62,000 bases of DNA from the NCBI RefSeq assembly GCF_001039355.2, contig NW_019774625.1:377979-439978 (forward strand), in the 5' to 3' direction. The notes below the pieces were generated by a model, which saw only the letters and a program-made list of their open reading frames with translations, had not been told where the DNA came from and did no database searches. The position numbers and the translations under genes are program-made. The stretch comes from Lingula anatina (lineage: Eukaryota > Brachiopoda > Lingulata > Lingulida > Lingulidae). Below, piece by piece: positions 45,400-59,500 of this stretch; position 1 is the stretch's first letter, and each line of letters begins with the position of its first letter.

Positions 45400-48300
45400 T
45401 GTTGGTAGTAGATATGTTTGTAAGGATTGGACACCCTCATATTTTTTTTAAGAAAAAAAAACAACGGATTCATAAGGGCATCGGCAGATATGTTTTGACC
45501 TTGAAACTGGGGGATCATGTAAGATGTTATGTGCCAAGGAAATGGGATAGTGTGATGGCCAGAGATACAAAGTGAATAAAATGACACTGAATTACAGTGT
45601 AGAGAGCAAGTAAAGGCTGACATTAGAGGTATAAGGATGGAATTCCTATTTTTTGTGCCTGGGAGGTAAATCTGACTCCTTCCCTGAAGGATTGTTCTAG
45701 TTGAAGCAATCCTGTTGTTCTAGGAATATACATTACCATGTATCAGTGGTATGGGCATTCTGTGGTCAATTTGTTCTTTTGTTCTGACTGATGAATCTGA
45801 GAAGCCAATACACAGCAGAAGTATTGTTATTATTTTAAGTATTTTGTTTGTATGTTGAACATACACAGCCAGACACAGGTTTGTGTTATAGTAATTAAGT
45901 TATATTCACTTTGAAAAAGTTATACCAGCTAAGATCTCATTTCTCCCTTGTGATAAGTTGGGTGCCCTCCCAGCAGTGGACCCCTTGACCATCAATTAAT
46001 TAACAAGTGTTACTTTAAAGAGTGCATTTGTTCCCATGAGGTCTATTCTGGGATTATTACTGGTTTATTAATAAGTATAACTGAAAATAGATGAGATTTT
46101 TTCATTGTGAATATAGCTTGAGTATTCTACGTGGGAGTTGCAAGAACAAGTGTACATGTACAGTCCATCAACCTGATTAGGATCTCCTGCTGTTGCAAAC
46201 AGGCAAAATTTTGTGGAATTTGTACATATGTAGAACTGTGTCACATTTCATTGTTATTATTTCATTCATCTGCTTGATTTCATCCAGGGGATCAGAAATT
46301 TACTTTAAAAGATAAAGTATTATATTATTACTATGGTTAACGAAAGAGAGGGGTGTGATAAGATAGCAGGAAGACTGCATGGTTTGTCTCAGAGTGAAAT
46401 GATTTTATCCATCCCACTTCACAATGTGGGGCCATTACTTGTTTATTTTAGATTAGCCATAGTGCATTCATTCATTCATTAAAACACCCATGTCAGATAG
46501 CCATCATCACATCATTGTCATTGTAGCATTGTCACTAGTGGCTGCATCATTCCATTTCTAGTATTAGGAAGTTGATTTCAGCATTTTAGTACAGATTTCT
46601 GTCAGCAATGTCGTTCATTTTCCATTCGTGTCATCACATTTACTAGTTCTTAAACTTTTTATAAGCACATTAATCTGCTTATAAACCTTCGCTAGATTTT
46701 TTCAACCATAATGAATTGAGCAAAGAAGAAAATACCCATGAAGTGTGTGGTTAAGTATATTTTAATGTATGAATTAAGCATGAAGGAAGTACTTAAAAAT
46801 AAACTTGTTTCTCAAGTATAACAACTTCATTTGTTTTGTCATTTCAGTTTGTACTTGCAAAAAATGTGTTTAAGAGTGAAATCCAGTGTAAAAAGAAAGT
46901 ATTGGTGGATTTGGTGATAAACTTGGAATTCTGTTGATTGCAAGATCTTGCATGTAATATTCAAGTATCTTCCTCTCAACCAGGTTCATTACTTTGGGAT
47001 TTTTTCTTTATCTGCTTAGATTAAGCAGGAAGAAACGGGTAATTCTGACACATAAAAGAAAAAAATTGGGGCAAATTGGCTCATTTGACCTGATGGCCTA
47101 ACAGCACTAATTTAAGGTGAAAACTAATATCATTTTCTAACGGATGTCCCTCACCTGAACAGCTATCAACATCACTTTAATGCCAATTTAATCACCATAG
47201 TGAGTGGTGCCAGGAAATTTTTCTTGGAAGGCTTACAGTAAAGAGGCAAAATATTTCCTTCTTTTAATGGAACATCATAATTACGGTCTCATGGCACCAG
47301 ATTGTAGTTCAAACCCTAGTGCGGAAGCTTGTGGGGTGGTGAATTTAAGTATTTCAGTTAAATGAAACTGGTAAAAAGCTATTTTACTAAATGAAGGCCT
47401 TTATATGTACTAACCAAACCCTTTATAATGTATATGGCATGGCAGACATAGTTTGAGGCATAGAATGCTGTATAACAGCTTATTGGAGTGGTCAGCATTG
47501 TTTTTAAATTTTTTTAAAACATACACTATGAGACTGTATATTTTCTGATCATCACTCTTCAAATTTCTGGGTGCAAATTTCACCTTTTTTGGGAAACACA
47601 AACCACCCTTTTGAAGGAAACATCTATATATTCCAAGAAATTTGAATAACATCATCAAGAGTGAATAGGCTGATACAAACAATATTTTTGCAGACTTTTA
47701 ATGCATAATAGTGGACCTCTATATAATATTGTCTGAAATGGTTGGTTTCTTTAGATTCCATAAGTTAGGTGTAGAAAAGAGCTGTCAAATCATAATGCAA
47801 ATCAATTTTTTCAACAATTCCTTAATTGCACATAACAGAGACAGTTTGAAATGCACCACACAGTTTTTGATTAGAAAAGATCAATCAGTGAACTTCTACA
47901 ATATTAATAAAGTCCACAATGCTCCAAAATATTACAAATCTGGATTCCATTCTACTTGAAACGAGTGGTTTTGATAGTTGTACTTAAAGATTGGTTCTTC
48001 TGAGACAATATTTTGACTAGATTTAACTGAAAAAATACTTCTACTGAAGCAAGTTTGATTACTCATAATTATCTGCAGAATAAAAGCAAATATAGCAAGA
48101 CAAAAATCCAGTAATCTTTACTTGGACATATGCCTGTGCATGAAGACCTATATCTAAACCTACTACATACAGTATAAAAAACAAGCAGCTATGCAGCTTG
48201 AACTACAAAATATAAAAGCTGTAACTAAAATTCATTAAATAAAACTTGCTCATATTTTTTAAGTTTCTTATTATATGAGACCATAATTATCTTTGCAAAA

Positions 48301-49645
48301 ATAGATATGATAACAAATATGTCAATTAAATCTCTTAAGATTGGTAAGTCTAAACTGTACATTTGCATGGTTTTGCAATTTGAAGCTGAGGTAGAATCTA
48401 CATTTTCACTACCCAAGACTAAAATCACAGATTCAATGATCATATGTATTAGCCTGCATGGACAGTGAAAAAAAGATCCCTTGTTCCCATTGCTCCACTC
48501 AATAAAACAATAAAAACATTTAAGCCAATCTGAGGAGTGTGTGACCAAACCATGGATACATTATCTTTGGATTCCAAAGGTTTCAAACCCCTCTCCACAA
48601 TTATTGGCTACATGATTGTCTTATCTTTTCCATGGTTACACACAAAGTGGACCTTTCAGGTGAACACATACAACTCAAATACAATTACAACACTTCTATA
48701 AAGTATTTTATACAAAGTGAGTTATAATAGTCATTTAAAAAATAAGTGCTTTTTATGTTAATACTATGTAGTGTATACATTCATAAATATTCTTTGGTGA
48801 TTACAATCTGCTTCATTTTAGTGAATTTTAAGTATGAGCCCTTGATTATTAAAACAGAGATTAATCTAAAGTCCCTTAAACTATTGGTCTTTATGTTGGA
48901 CGGAAAATATAAAGAAAATAGTCGAACAACAAGTAAGAAATCTTAAAAAAGAAATATATACCTTTCTAGAAAGCAGATTCTTCTTTTAATTGTTGTATCA
49001 TTTCAAGAGCACAGCATTAGTATAATCAACTCAAATTACTGAACATTAAATTTTCCTTCACATCTACTAACCAAAAACACTTGAATAAAAGCATTCTGCA
49101 ACTATTAAAGAAACTAAGATTAAAACAGTTCCACTGTCTAATCGATTGTTTTCACATGCTACCAATTAAGCAACAGATTTAAAACACAATTTAAACATGA
49201 ATTCGGTCACTTCAAACACAAAGGCAACAATTTATGACATAGTCCATTATAAAACAGTCGCCACAACTTGATCACACCATGTTTACATTAGAAATACTAT
49301 CATATGTTCTGATTCTACTATGATCAATATGTTAATGACTATGGCTGGAATCTAAAATATATGCATATTACGAACTTACATTGCTATGTGATGCCCTCAC
49401 TTGTATTTTGTGAGACTTACCTACCAAGCCAAAAAGCCCGGACCACACTTCCTGTTAAAACATACTTTAATTCCAAGATATTGCAATGTGAAATCTGACA
49501 AAATGTCATCTGACTAGAAAATTTGATGTCTTAATCTTTTTTTTTTTTTAAGGTCCACTTTTTCTCCATGATTTTTGTCGAGGTGCAATCTTTGGTGTGT
49601 TAGCTCCCCTCCACCAGCGTCCTCCACTAAGGTCAGCTGACCAAG
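45400..49645. other. Convergent intergenic region and 3' UTRs of PTEN and BICC1
   Basis: The two genes end tail-to-tail here. An AATAAA at 46798-46803 could end PTEN transcripts about 1.4 kb after the stop. Short open frames present in this stretch show no family resemblance. I see no other gene. Confidence 0.6.
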
Positions 49646-52600
49646 CTACCAGCGGCCGCTCTGTGTGGCCAAGTCATGTCGCCGAATAAAAGACCCAGTA
49701 TCTCGGAATGGGTTGTTGGAACCAGGAGTGGCAGAGAAACTTTTTCTTTTGTTGAGATCTGGATAATGAAATTGACACCAAACATTCTTACATTTCATGA
49801 ATTTTTACGGGTTGTTACTACTGTAGATTTTAAAAGCATGCATACAAATACAGGAATAAGAAAATTCAATAAAAGCTGCCTTGTGAAAATTGTTTTATCA
49901 ACAAAACTGAACTGAATTTCATAAGATTCAAAACATTCAATTCAAAATACTCATATCGAAGAAATGAAAGAACAGAAGTACTATTCACATCTTGGAGACC
50001 ATTCCCATACCCTATCATAGTCTAACTTTGTATCAAACTATCTCCAAAGGGATTCTCACTTAATTGCAATTAACTTAAGCACCTTAGATGTCTGTCACGC
50101 CTACTAAAGCTGATAGGCAGTAATTAACTATCATTCAGCAGCTTTAGTAGGCATCCCAGACATCAAAGCCACTTAAGCCGAAAGCAATTTAGCGAGAAAC
50201 CCCATGGAGATGGACTGACCCTGTTAGGTCCACGATAGAACTATAGCCTGAAAATTGCTTTTTAGACCAGGTCCTGGTTTCACAGAAAAACAAAACTTAG
50301 TTCCCTTGCTAAGGATGTATACATGTTTCCAAGTGAGTGCTGTACCATTGTTCCTATAGGGTAAGATGTGTGCACCTGACCATGGTAGCCACTGGGACTG
50401 ACAAATTATTATTATTATTTTGTGAAAATGGGATCAGAAATTTAACTACTTTGACCCAAGGTAAATGGGAAGAAGTTCCATTAAATAAAATATTGCATCC
50501 TTTTTATAATGAGAAAAAAACAGTATTATGTTTCAAAACATAACCTATTTTATCTAAGTGGACTACTAAGGACTGATCTCAACTAACTGTTGCACCTACC
50601 TGCTATAGCCAAAAGCATCTTTCTTCTTGCACCAAAGGTGGTAATTCCCAGTTCTTTTAAGTCCTGGTCAGTCAGGGTCAGGAATGTAGCAAAGTCAATC
50701 TGGAAGAAATCAAACTCAACATGACTAACCAGCTGCTTGTGAAATTCAATTTAAAGTACAGGTTTTATATATATATATATGTTGTAAGGATTCTTTAAGC
50801 ATTTCCAGATCGGATGTTTTATACAGAAAACTATTGTACTATAAAAATTATCACTAAAAAACTAATGTCACTGCTACTACAAAGGAAAGATGTACAGGAA
50901 CTTTCAAAGAACTGATCCAAATCACAGGTTTTTCTGGCATTGTGATATGCACATAGTATATGCACATTGTATTCAATAAATATTTAACCACTGGTTCATA
51001 CTGACCTCTTGTTGTTGAAACAAGTCTGTATATTTCCCAAGCCCTAGTCTGCTGAATAGCTCTGCCAAGTCCGTCTTTGGTGGCCAAGAGGAGCTACTGT
51101 TTCTCAAGTGGGCTGAACTGTCTACATGATTGCCAAGATCCAACTTGAACTCTGCTATAAATAGTTAAATAGCAAAATCCTTATATGAATACTGTTTTAA
51201 AATTATCTTGTCATTGCCACATGGTGATCAGGTGAACCTAAATTAGGTTTTTGTTTTATAACCAAGGAAGTGAGCCGCAAAATCTAATCAATTACTTTAA
51301 CATAACTATAACTACTTATAACCTGAAACTTTTGCACAGCACCATTTTCGGTCTGTAGTAAAAATTCTTTTTATGATTACAGTACATTTAGACACCAAGC
51401 CAATTTTAACTTACGTTGCTTCTTCCTTGGACTCGGAAAATCCCCAGGGGCTGGACACAGGGGTTTGTTCTTGGTCGAGTCTCTCCATGGATCTCTATCA
51501 ATTCCATCATCTTCCTCACCAAGTGTGGACTAAAATAAAGACTCGTTTAATCAAATATGTTATCTGAGTGGAATATGCTTATTCATTTTTTTTTTGTTCT
51601 GCTGCAGCTACAACTGCTACTACTATAAATAAAAGAAAAAAATATGCAAGCATAATGCAACTATATACATTTATTATGTAAAAACATGAACACATAAAAT
51701 AACACATCTGACAAAAATTTGAAAATTTAAAAAAAATTATTATTATCAAAAAGCACAACATCCGATTACTCACATTTTCATCCTCATCCTCATCATTAGC
51801 AGACTAAACACAAAGAGTCGTAACATATCAAAATACTGCTCCATCTTTACAAATTCTCTTCTTTACACAATGAATTTCAATTTGAACAGTTTAATGTTGA
51901 AAAGCATAAGGAACCAACTGAAACCAATTTTTCATTAATTTTGTGTTATATAATAATATACATGTCCCTTTGCTATAGAATTACATTACAGTAGTCATTT
52001 GATTGGGAAGAATAGCATTGAAACTTAAAAATAATAATTACCTCATAAGTAGTGGGCATAGTTGGTCCTTTGTAAGTGTTGTTACTGAAGTTCATCTTAT
52101 CCCTAATAGCAGAATCTGGCATAGATTTTGAGAAGCCAAGACCTGCCCAATAGTCTGTTGGGATTCTGGATTCACCTTCTGGTTTCTTTTGCATAGCTAG
52201 AGTGAGTGAGAAAATAGTAAACTTATAACTTACTTAGTATCAACTTCATCTGCACGTTACAAAATGATTAACAGAACAACATTAATATAACATTTTTAAA
52301 TACTGCAGGGAGAATTGGAGGGGCAGAAAATGTCCACTAATAATCAAATTCATTTTAAAAAATGTAAATAAATGAAAAAAGGAACAAATTAATTTTAAAA
52401 AATGTAAATAAATGAAAAAAGGAACTAATTCATTTATGTCTCCTCCATCACAGTGTGCCACAAACTTTCATAGTTCCATTCACAACAAGAAAGAAAGCAA
52501 CAAAGAATACTGGTTGTCTCTTTTTGTATTTCTGTAAGCAAAATCCCTTTTGAAGTGAATAAAAAATGCATAGTTAACTAGACAAGATTGCATTCACAGA

Positions 52601-55600
52601 TAAATAAATAAAAAAAATCTGGTATACCTATTCCCAGCTCCTCTACGTACATGTAGGGATAGTAGGGGAGTATAAAAATGTTCACTGAATGAGGAAATAT
52701 AAATGTTTGTGTGGATGACTGGATTCTGGGAATGGAGGTATGGGTAATACAACAGCCTCAAAATTTAATTTCAATTTTAAGTTAGAAAACATACCTTTGG
52801 TTGCCAGAAGTTTCTTCCTCTCATAATCAAATGGATATGCATTGTTTGAAAATAAGGAGTTTGTGTTGCTGTTCATGCTGTTGCCAGGGGAAGGTCGATT
52901 ACTTCCTGGAGCCAGTGGGTCAGAACCATCAGACTCTGTACCAGACTCTGAGGATCTGTCTCCATTTCTGAAGGAGAAATACATATATAAATAATAATAA
53001 ATTTGAAAAATACCAGGACATTTTCTCATTGAATTTTTATAAACAATCTACTTGATGAAATTTGCTATACTTTCCTCTCAAGTATAATATATATTCCACA
53101 AAAACACCACTTACTGAAATGCCATACTCCTCATGTTGCCTTCCAGCAGAAGTATCTGCTGCTGAGCAGGTGACAGTGTATTAACTGTAGATCCAGGAGG
53201 CTGGTTAAGACCCAGAAGGTCAGAACCTGACCCACTGTTACTGGGAGAAGCTTGCTTTGGCACAACCACATTCATATACCCATTGCCTGATTTAACTGTC
53301 ACTACTTCATGGCCTGAAAAAAAAAAGAATGGATAAATTACAAACAGGTAATATGTTCACTTCTCTGGAAAAGTATTTTTTGTTTTTGAACTACAGAAAA
53401 AAACTTCCTTTACTTAAAGCTATCATCTCATGCTTTGTTCATCTTACAAATTCAAATTACCCAAAACATTGCTTTATACATGTTATAAATTCAGAATAAA
53501 AATGATTTCTTTTGACAAATTCAATGTTTAACCTCTAAACTTAAAATCTGCTCAAAACTTACTTTCACTCCCTTGGGGTGATCCTGGATTTTTATTAATG
53601 AGATCAATAGGGCTGTCCCTAGGGCTGTCAGATGGACTGGTGGCACTGCTGGGGTTACTGCTGGCTGTCGAAATGGCTACAATATTTAGGCATATACCAA
53701 ATATTCCATTAATTGTCATTATATGTTAAATACACCATCATAAAATGAAAACAATTGATTTTTATTCCTACCATCCACTGATCTTGTATGTAATTTATAA
53801 CACCTTATTATGCTGGCCAAGCAAACGATTAACACAATGTTTGAATGCGTTAATGGTGTTTGCAAAATTATGAATTTTTGCAGTGTTGATGGTTAGTACA
53901 CACCTTTCTCAGGTGTTGGTACCCTAATAAATGCACTGTTTTGGTTTAGGTCTTTGAGCCCATTGCACTGGGTAAGCAGATTGTAAGTGGCTGTGATAGG
54001 TGGGAAGTTTCCAACATTGTTCACCTGCAGCAGCATTGGAGGGCCTTGCATACCTGTAGAATAAAATGGTGATATTTAAAACCCCCAATCAGAATATTAA
54101 TACAATCTCTGACTAAATTGCAAAAAAAGGTAAAAGCAGAAAAGGAAAAAAGGACTAAAATAACTTAATATTAACTTCACATATTGGCATTGTAAAATGT
54201 TTCTTACTATGCGATGTAAGCCAGTTATTTGGGCTTGTTGATCCAGGACTTCCACTGGTTTCACTACTAGTTGATTGGTGTCTCTGGCAGTTCTGGCCAT
54301 TGATAACATACACAGGGTTGGGCAAAGTATTAATACTCAGCGTGTTCTGACCAAGCATGCCTGAAATATTAGATAGTGTAAATAGGAACTCTAGCATAAA
54401 CATTAAAAAAGAAATTAAGATGGGAAATCTAGTATGAACATTAAGAAAGATTAAATTTTGACAAGCCAAAGCTCCAGTTTTCCTACATTTAAATTTAACG
54501 AAGAAGTCAAGAGATCCTTGAGATAAGCAACAAAGAAAAACTGCTTCAACAACATAATGTAAGTACTATTTTGAGTAAAAAAAAAAAAAAAAAAAAAATC
54601 ATCACCTTCATATTTCTTCATTAATATTTCATAATGTTACATGAACTTTCTGGTGGATTAGCAATTTCAAAACCACATAAAATTAACCTCACCTAATCCA
54701 GCTAGGCCCAAGCTATTGGTGGTGGGAGAAATGTCATGGGTGGCTTCATGTATGGATGGAGGTAGAGACTGATCATCTCTGTCCAACCCAAGCAACACAC
54801 GGCGTGCCTCATACATGTTCAGTGCATTGCGCTCAATACTCTTCACAATCACAGACTACAATGAAAGAAAATATCCATTTAATTTTAAATGAAGCAGATT
54901 TTTTCCTTTTTCTAAATTTTCAGGGAACATAGCAGTATCAATTTATATTGTATAGCATGTGTGAGGCTTTTCCGGAAAAATAATCTAAAATGAATTTAAT
55001 ATCAATTTTATGAGCCTTGTTGAATTAAAAAACCTTACCAGAGTTCAAAACTATTTCCTCTCTGATATTATATAGCCATTTTAGAACTAAGACAATTTTG
55101 ATCAAGATACAGATATTAAATTCCAGGTTACGGAAAAATGAAGACAAGGTCTTTCCATTAACTAAACAACTGATCAGACAAGTAAGACCTACTTCTGATT
55201 TGAAGTTGTCTTATCTAACATGATATTTGAAATTTAAATTATGAACTTGCTTCATGTGTGAGCCCGGCTTTGAACGTGGTTAAAATATCATCAGACACTG
55301 CATTTGAAACAAAAGCACATTCCCTCTCTGATCTATGCACTTAATGTGCTAGCTGGCAGTGAACATGTTATTTAAAGCTGGCATTTGAGGTAAGGGCAAT
55401 GAAGTTTGAGCAAAACAGTCAGAATATGACCACAAAGGTTAAGGTACTGCTGAGTACAATGCTTTTTTCAGCATGAGGGAGATAAAATTCAAGACCTTAT
55501 TGTTTACTCAAATAACAAAATCTATGCCAAAAAACAGTTTGACCTTTCGAGGCAGGTGCAAGATCAACTGTAACTTATGTTTCTTAATGTTGTGTCATCA

Positions 55601-56464
55601 GCAGCAATCACCCCAAGGGAACAACCCTGTTGCAGCCTTCTTATGTAACAAATGCAGAGTGGTTTGAAAAACAAGATAATGAGAGAGACTGAGTATGGAG
55701 CAACAAATCCGGCAGCTGTTTCTTTCATGCAAAGAAGCTGAGAAGGGAAATGGAAGACTACCTGAAATTTCCTACTGCAGGAAATAAAAAGTGATTTTGC
55801 AACAAAAAAGGCAAAAAGGTCATGCAAAAAGTAAAAAAAAAAAGACATTAGGACAAATGGGCTAGTCTGAATATCTGATCCTTGATTCTAAAAGTAAGAA
55901 GGCACACATTTACTTGAATATAGCATTATAATAAATGGGTAACAAAAGTAATTCTGTGGTTGCTTCTTTTTTACAATGGAGAAACAGGTATCAAATTTAT
56001 TTGTACAAAAATGACATGATATTTAATATACAATAACAGACCTGGGTTGAGGAATATAAAACAGTCATTAAAAGCAAAATTTTATAAGTTAATACCTATA
56101 TATCAATATCCTCCAAGAGAACATCATAAGTAGCAACTTGGCCGTCATCCTTCTTTCTTGTCATTTAATTGATAAAATGCTTCCTTTTCTCCGATTGGTC
56201 AAAAAACCTTCAATGATGCTATTGGTCAATACTAAATTTGGTGGTGATGTCATTGATCAAAATCTTGTTTTGTCAGAGTGAAAATTCACAGATATAAGGT
56301 CAAAGTATAGTGTCACTTTTAGAATGATAAGAAAAAATTTACCTTAGATGGTTGTTTTGGTTTTGGCTTGATACTGATAAAAACATCCAGCTGCTCCATA
56401 AGATATGCTATTTTGGCTGCAAAAAAATGGAAGAAACTAACTTCAAAAGGAATATACCATTGAA

Positions 56465-56529
<65 letters not shown>

Positions 56530-59500
56530 ATTTATTTTTTTTTTCCAGTAAATAGAACTTTTTACACTCACTTTGTCATTCAAGATTTATCAAGCAAAAA
56601 TTAAAACAGTTTTCTTACCTTGACCGACTTCCACGTCAGCTTTCATATCAAACATAAGCACCAGTGGTAAGCATTGCTGAAATGGGCAGATTCCAATATT
56701 GTAAAATAAATTCTTGTTCAATCATGATATACTGAAACATTATTTCCACTATATTGTATTTTCTTGCAAACAATGATTGAGAAACCTAAATTTAGAGCTA
56801 TTGGTGATTCTGTTACACGAACAAAATCAAAATAAAATTTTGCTTACTATTAACTGTTGCCTGGCTAAGAATACACTCTCAATTCCCCCTGTTATATACA
56901 CTGTGCCTTTACGCTGTGGTGTCACATTGTTGGGATCTGGGAAATGGATGCTTGCTCCAGTCCTCTGCATGATATGTTTTACATTCATGCCACCTCTTCC
57001 AATCATGAACAGGTGGTGCTGGGGAGCAATCTCCAGTTGTGTACTGATAGGGATGTTGGTCTTAAAGATGAAAATTATTATTGTTAAAGCTACATTCTAG
57101 CAGCGAATGATGCAAATCTTTGTACCAATTTTCTTCCTCGAAACATATCCAAGTATGACATATATGTTTTACCATTTTATAAATGGCTTGCTTTAATCAA
57201 ACTCACTTTGTTGCAGAAAACTTTCAATTACCCCTGAATTTCCAGCCAAATGCTCCATGACAGCTTTGGTTGCCATGGTGACAGCTTTTGCATTACTAAC
57301 TGTTCCTCGTACTATGACTGTGGTCACATACATCCTGGGCCTCTGTTTAAATGTCACTGTGACATTGTGTTGCTGCATTATGTTTTGTATTGGTGGTGAA
57401 GATGTATCTGGCACTGGCTGGAGGACCCCTGTTATTGGCAGTTCAAAGGAAAATGCTAATGGCAGTAGTTCCTGAAACGGTTTCATTGCAAACATAAAAT
57501 AAATCAATCAATGACCATTTATCAGAACAATCACTACATCAAAAAAGCAATTTGGACAATTCCAACTAAAACCCCTTATCCAAATAGTGGTTCAGTCTCT
57601 CATATGATTTACTTATTACACTTACTTATTTGATGATATATTAACATTTAAGTGTAAATAATGTATTCTGAGGCAGACAGGTTTAGATAAGACCTACTCT
57701 AATGTGTGCTCTAGCACTCTCCACACCAGTAGGCTGGCCAGCTATAGACACCTAAAATATAAATTAAGACTTTGAAATACAGATGAAAATTGTAAATAAT
57801 AAAATCTGACAGGCAGTATTGGAAGTCATGAATAAACAGAACCCCTCTTGCATCACATCTCATACCAACTAAAATGCACTTGATATAACAGGTATAAATA
57901 GTGCCAATTGTTGAGAATAGTTTTCAGAATGTGTGCTTTATCAAATATTATACATGGTTAATGACAGGCCGTTTCACACAAAACAAAACGCAAAAGGTTT
58001 CGGCAGTAAATTATTTAAAATACTAGTTTTACAGTTCACTGAAACAAAATTTGCAATGAGCAAAAAAAAAAAAAAAAATGAATCATCTAAGAATCACTCT
58101 TGCACATTCCTTGTGTACAAGGGTCTGATGCACTTCAATCTTTAAAAAGAATATTTTCGAAGCCCAATAAAAAATGTGTGACATTTGTAGAAGAAGTTAT
58201 GGGAGTTTTTGCGTCATATTCCTCATGAGGCATGCACCACATTGATGTAAGACTATCTCCAGTCAAGAGGGGAGTTGGATTCAAACAACAAGAACTTTAT
58301 TTTAAGTGACATTCCTCTGACATTTTTTTTTACATAAAGAATTTTCCACACTCCATTTTCAAGAGGATGTGATTATAAACAATGTGTAACAGGTATAAAG
58401 GAATTATAAAACTATTTGTTAAATAGCAAAGATGTAGACCTTTTTTTTTTTGTAAAAAGGTACTTTTTACCAAATAAATTAAAACCACTTCCACCTCACT
58501 CAAAGGACTTGAATCTTTGTGGTTTGTCCAACAAGTGGGATAAGCAAATGGCGCCTGACAACAAATCATTTTTAAAGCCTACAAAACTATTAGTGCAATA
58601 TACAACATACTGTTCTTATCAAAAAATCAGGGTATGCCTGATTATATACCAATGAATCAATATTATTAACACTCCCATACACTCCACTTCCAGACCTTAA
58701 CCCTTTTTGGAGTAATTAAATATCACATATGTGATATGGTGATGGAAAGATTAAATTCTTCATGGTTAGCAAATTTGCAAGCTGGGACACTTGATCCTCT
58801 TACTTTCTTCAAACCCAGGACCTTGACTGTGACCCATGTTGTAAAAGGTTTATTCTTTGATCCAAGGTTCTGGCCCTCACCACTTACTGGTTTAACACTT
58901 TTTATCAATAGCTGAAGAATTTGGAGCTGACCACAATAGTCATAATCATGGCATAAACATGAGATAACAAAAGGTTAGGATGAGAATACACTGGCAATAT
59001 ACCAAATACAACTAGGGTGGTTCTAATGCCGAGGATGATAAGGGGGGGGGGGGGGGTATTTTCGCAAAGTGAGGAAAATATAAATCAATTTCTACAGCAG
59101 ATATTACACTTCCTTGTTGCAATTCTCTAGAGAGATGATGGCCATTGCATTTATTGACATGCTTGTTAAATTTTCATAATCACTTTTGTTCATGTTAGTT
59201 TAAAGTTCATAAACCAGTATGTTGATATATTGTAAAGAAAGGGGATGTAAATAATAGAAATGGCTTGTACTTGCTTCTGTGTTTTGTATGATTGCTACCA
59301 CATGGCATTGTTTTCCTACCTGGTTGCTCTTCTCTGTTGTGCTCCCTCTGTTAGAGTCTGGGAAATGTATGTGGCATCCTGTCTGTTGCATTACCCTCTT
59401 GATGTTATTACCTCCCTTACCTATCACATGGGAATGGTCTGTGTGTGACACATCCATTTTCAAGGTTACACGATTACTCTAAAATTGAAATACCAAATAT

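Noticed and set aside
48225-48548. 107-residue minus-strand frame downstream of BICC1
   Set aside because: No motif or splice context; it probably lies in the BICC1 3' UTR.
57206-57231. Longer BICC1 exon ending at GTGAGT near 57206
   Set aside because: It ends in the wrong phase for the next exon. The GTAATT donor at 57231 keeps frame and gives the same spacing as human BICC1.
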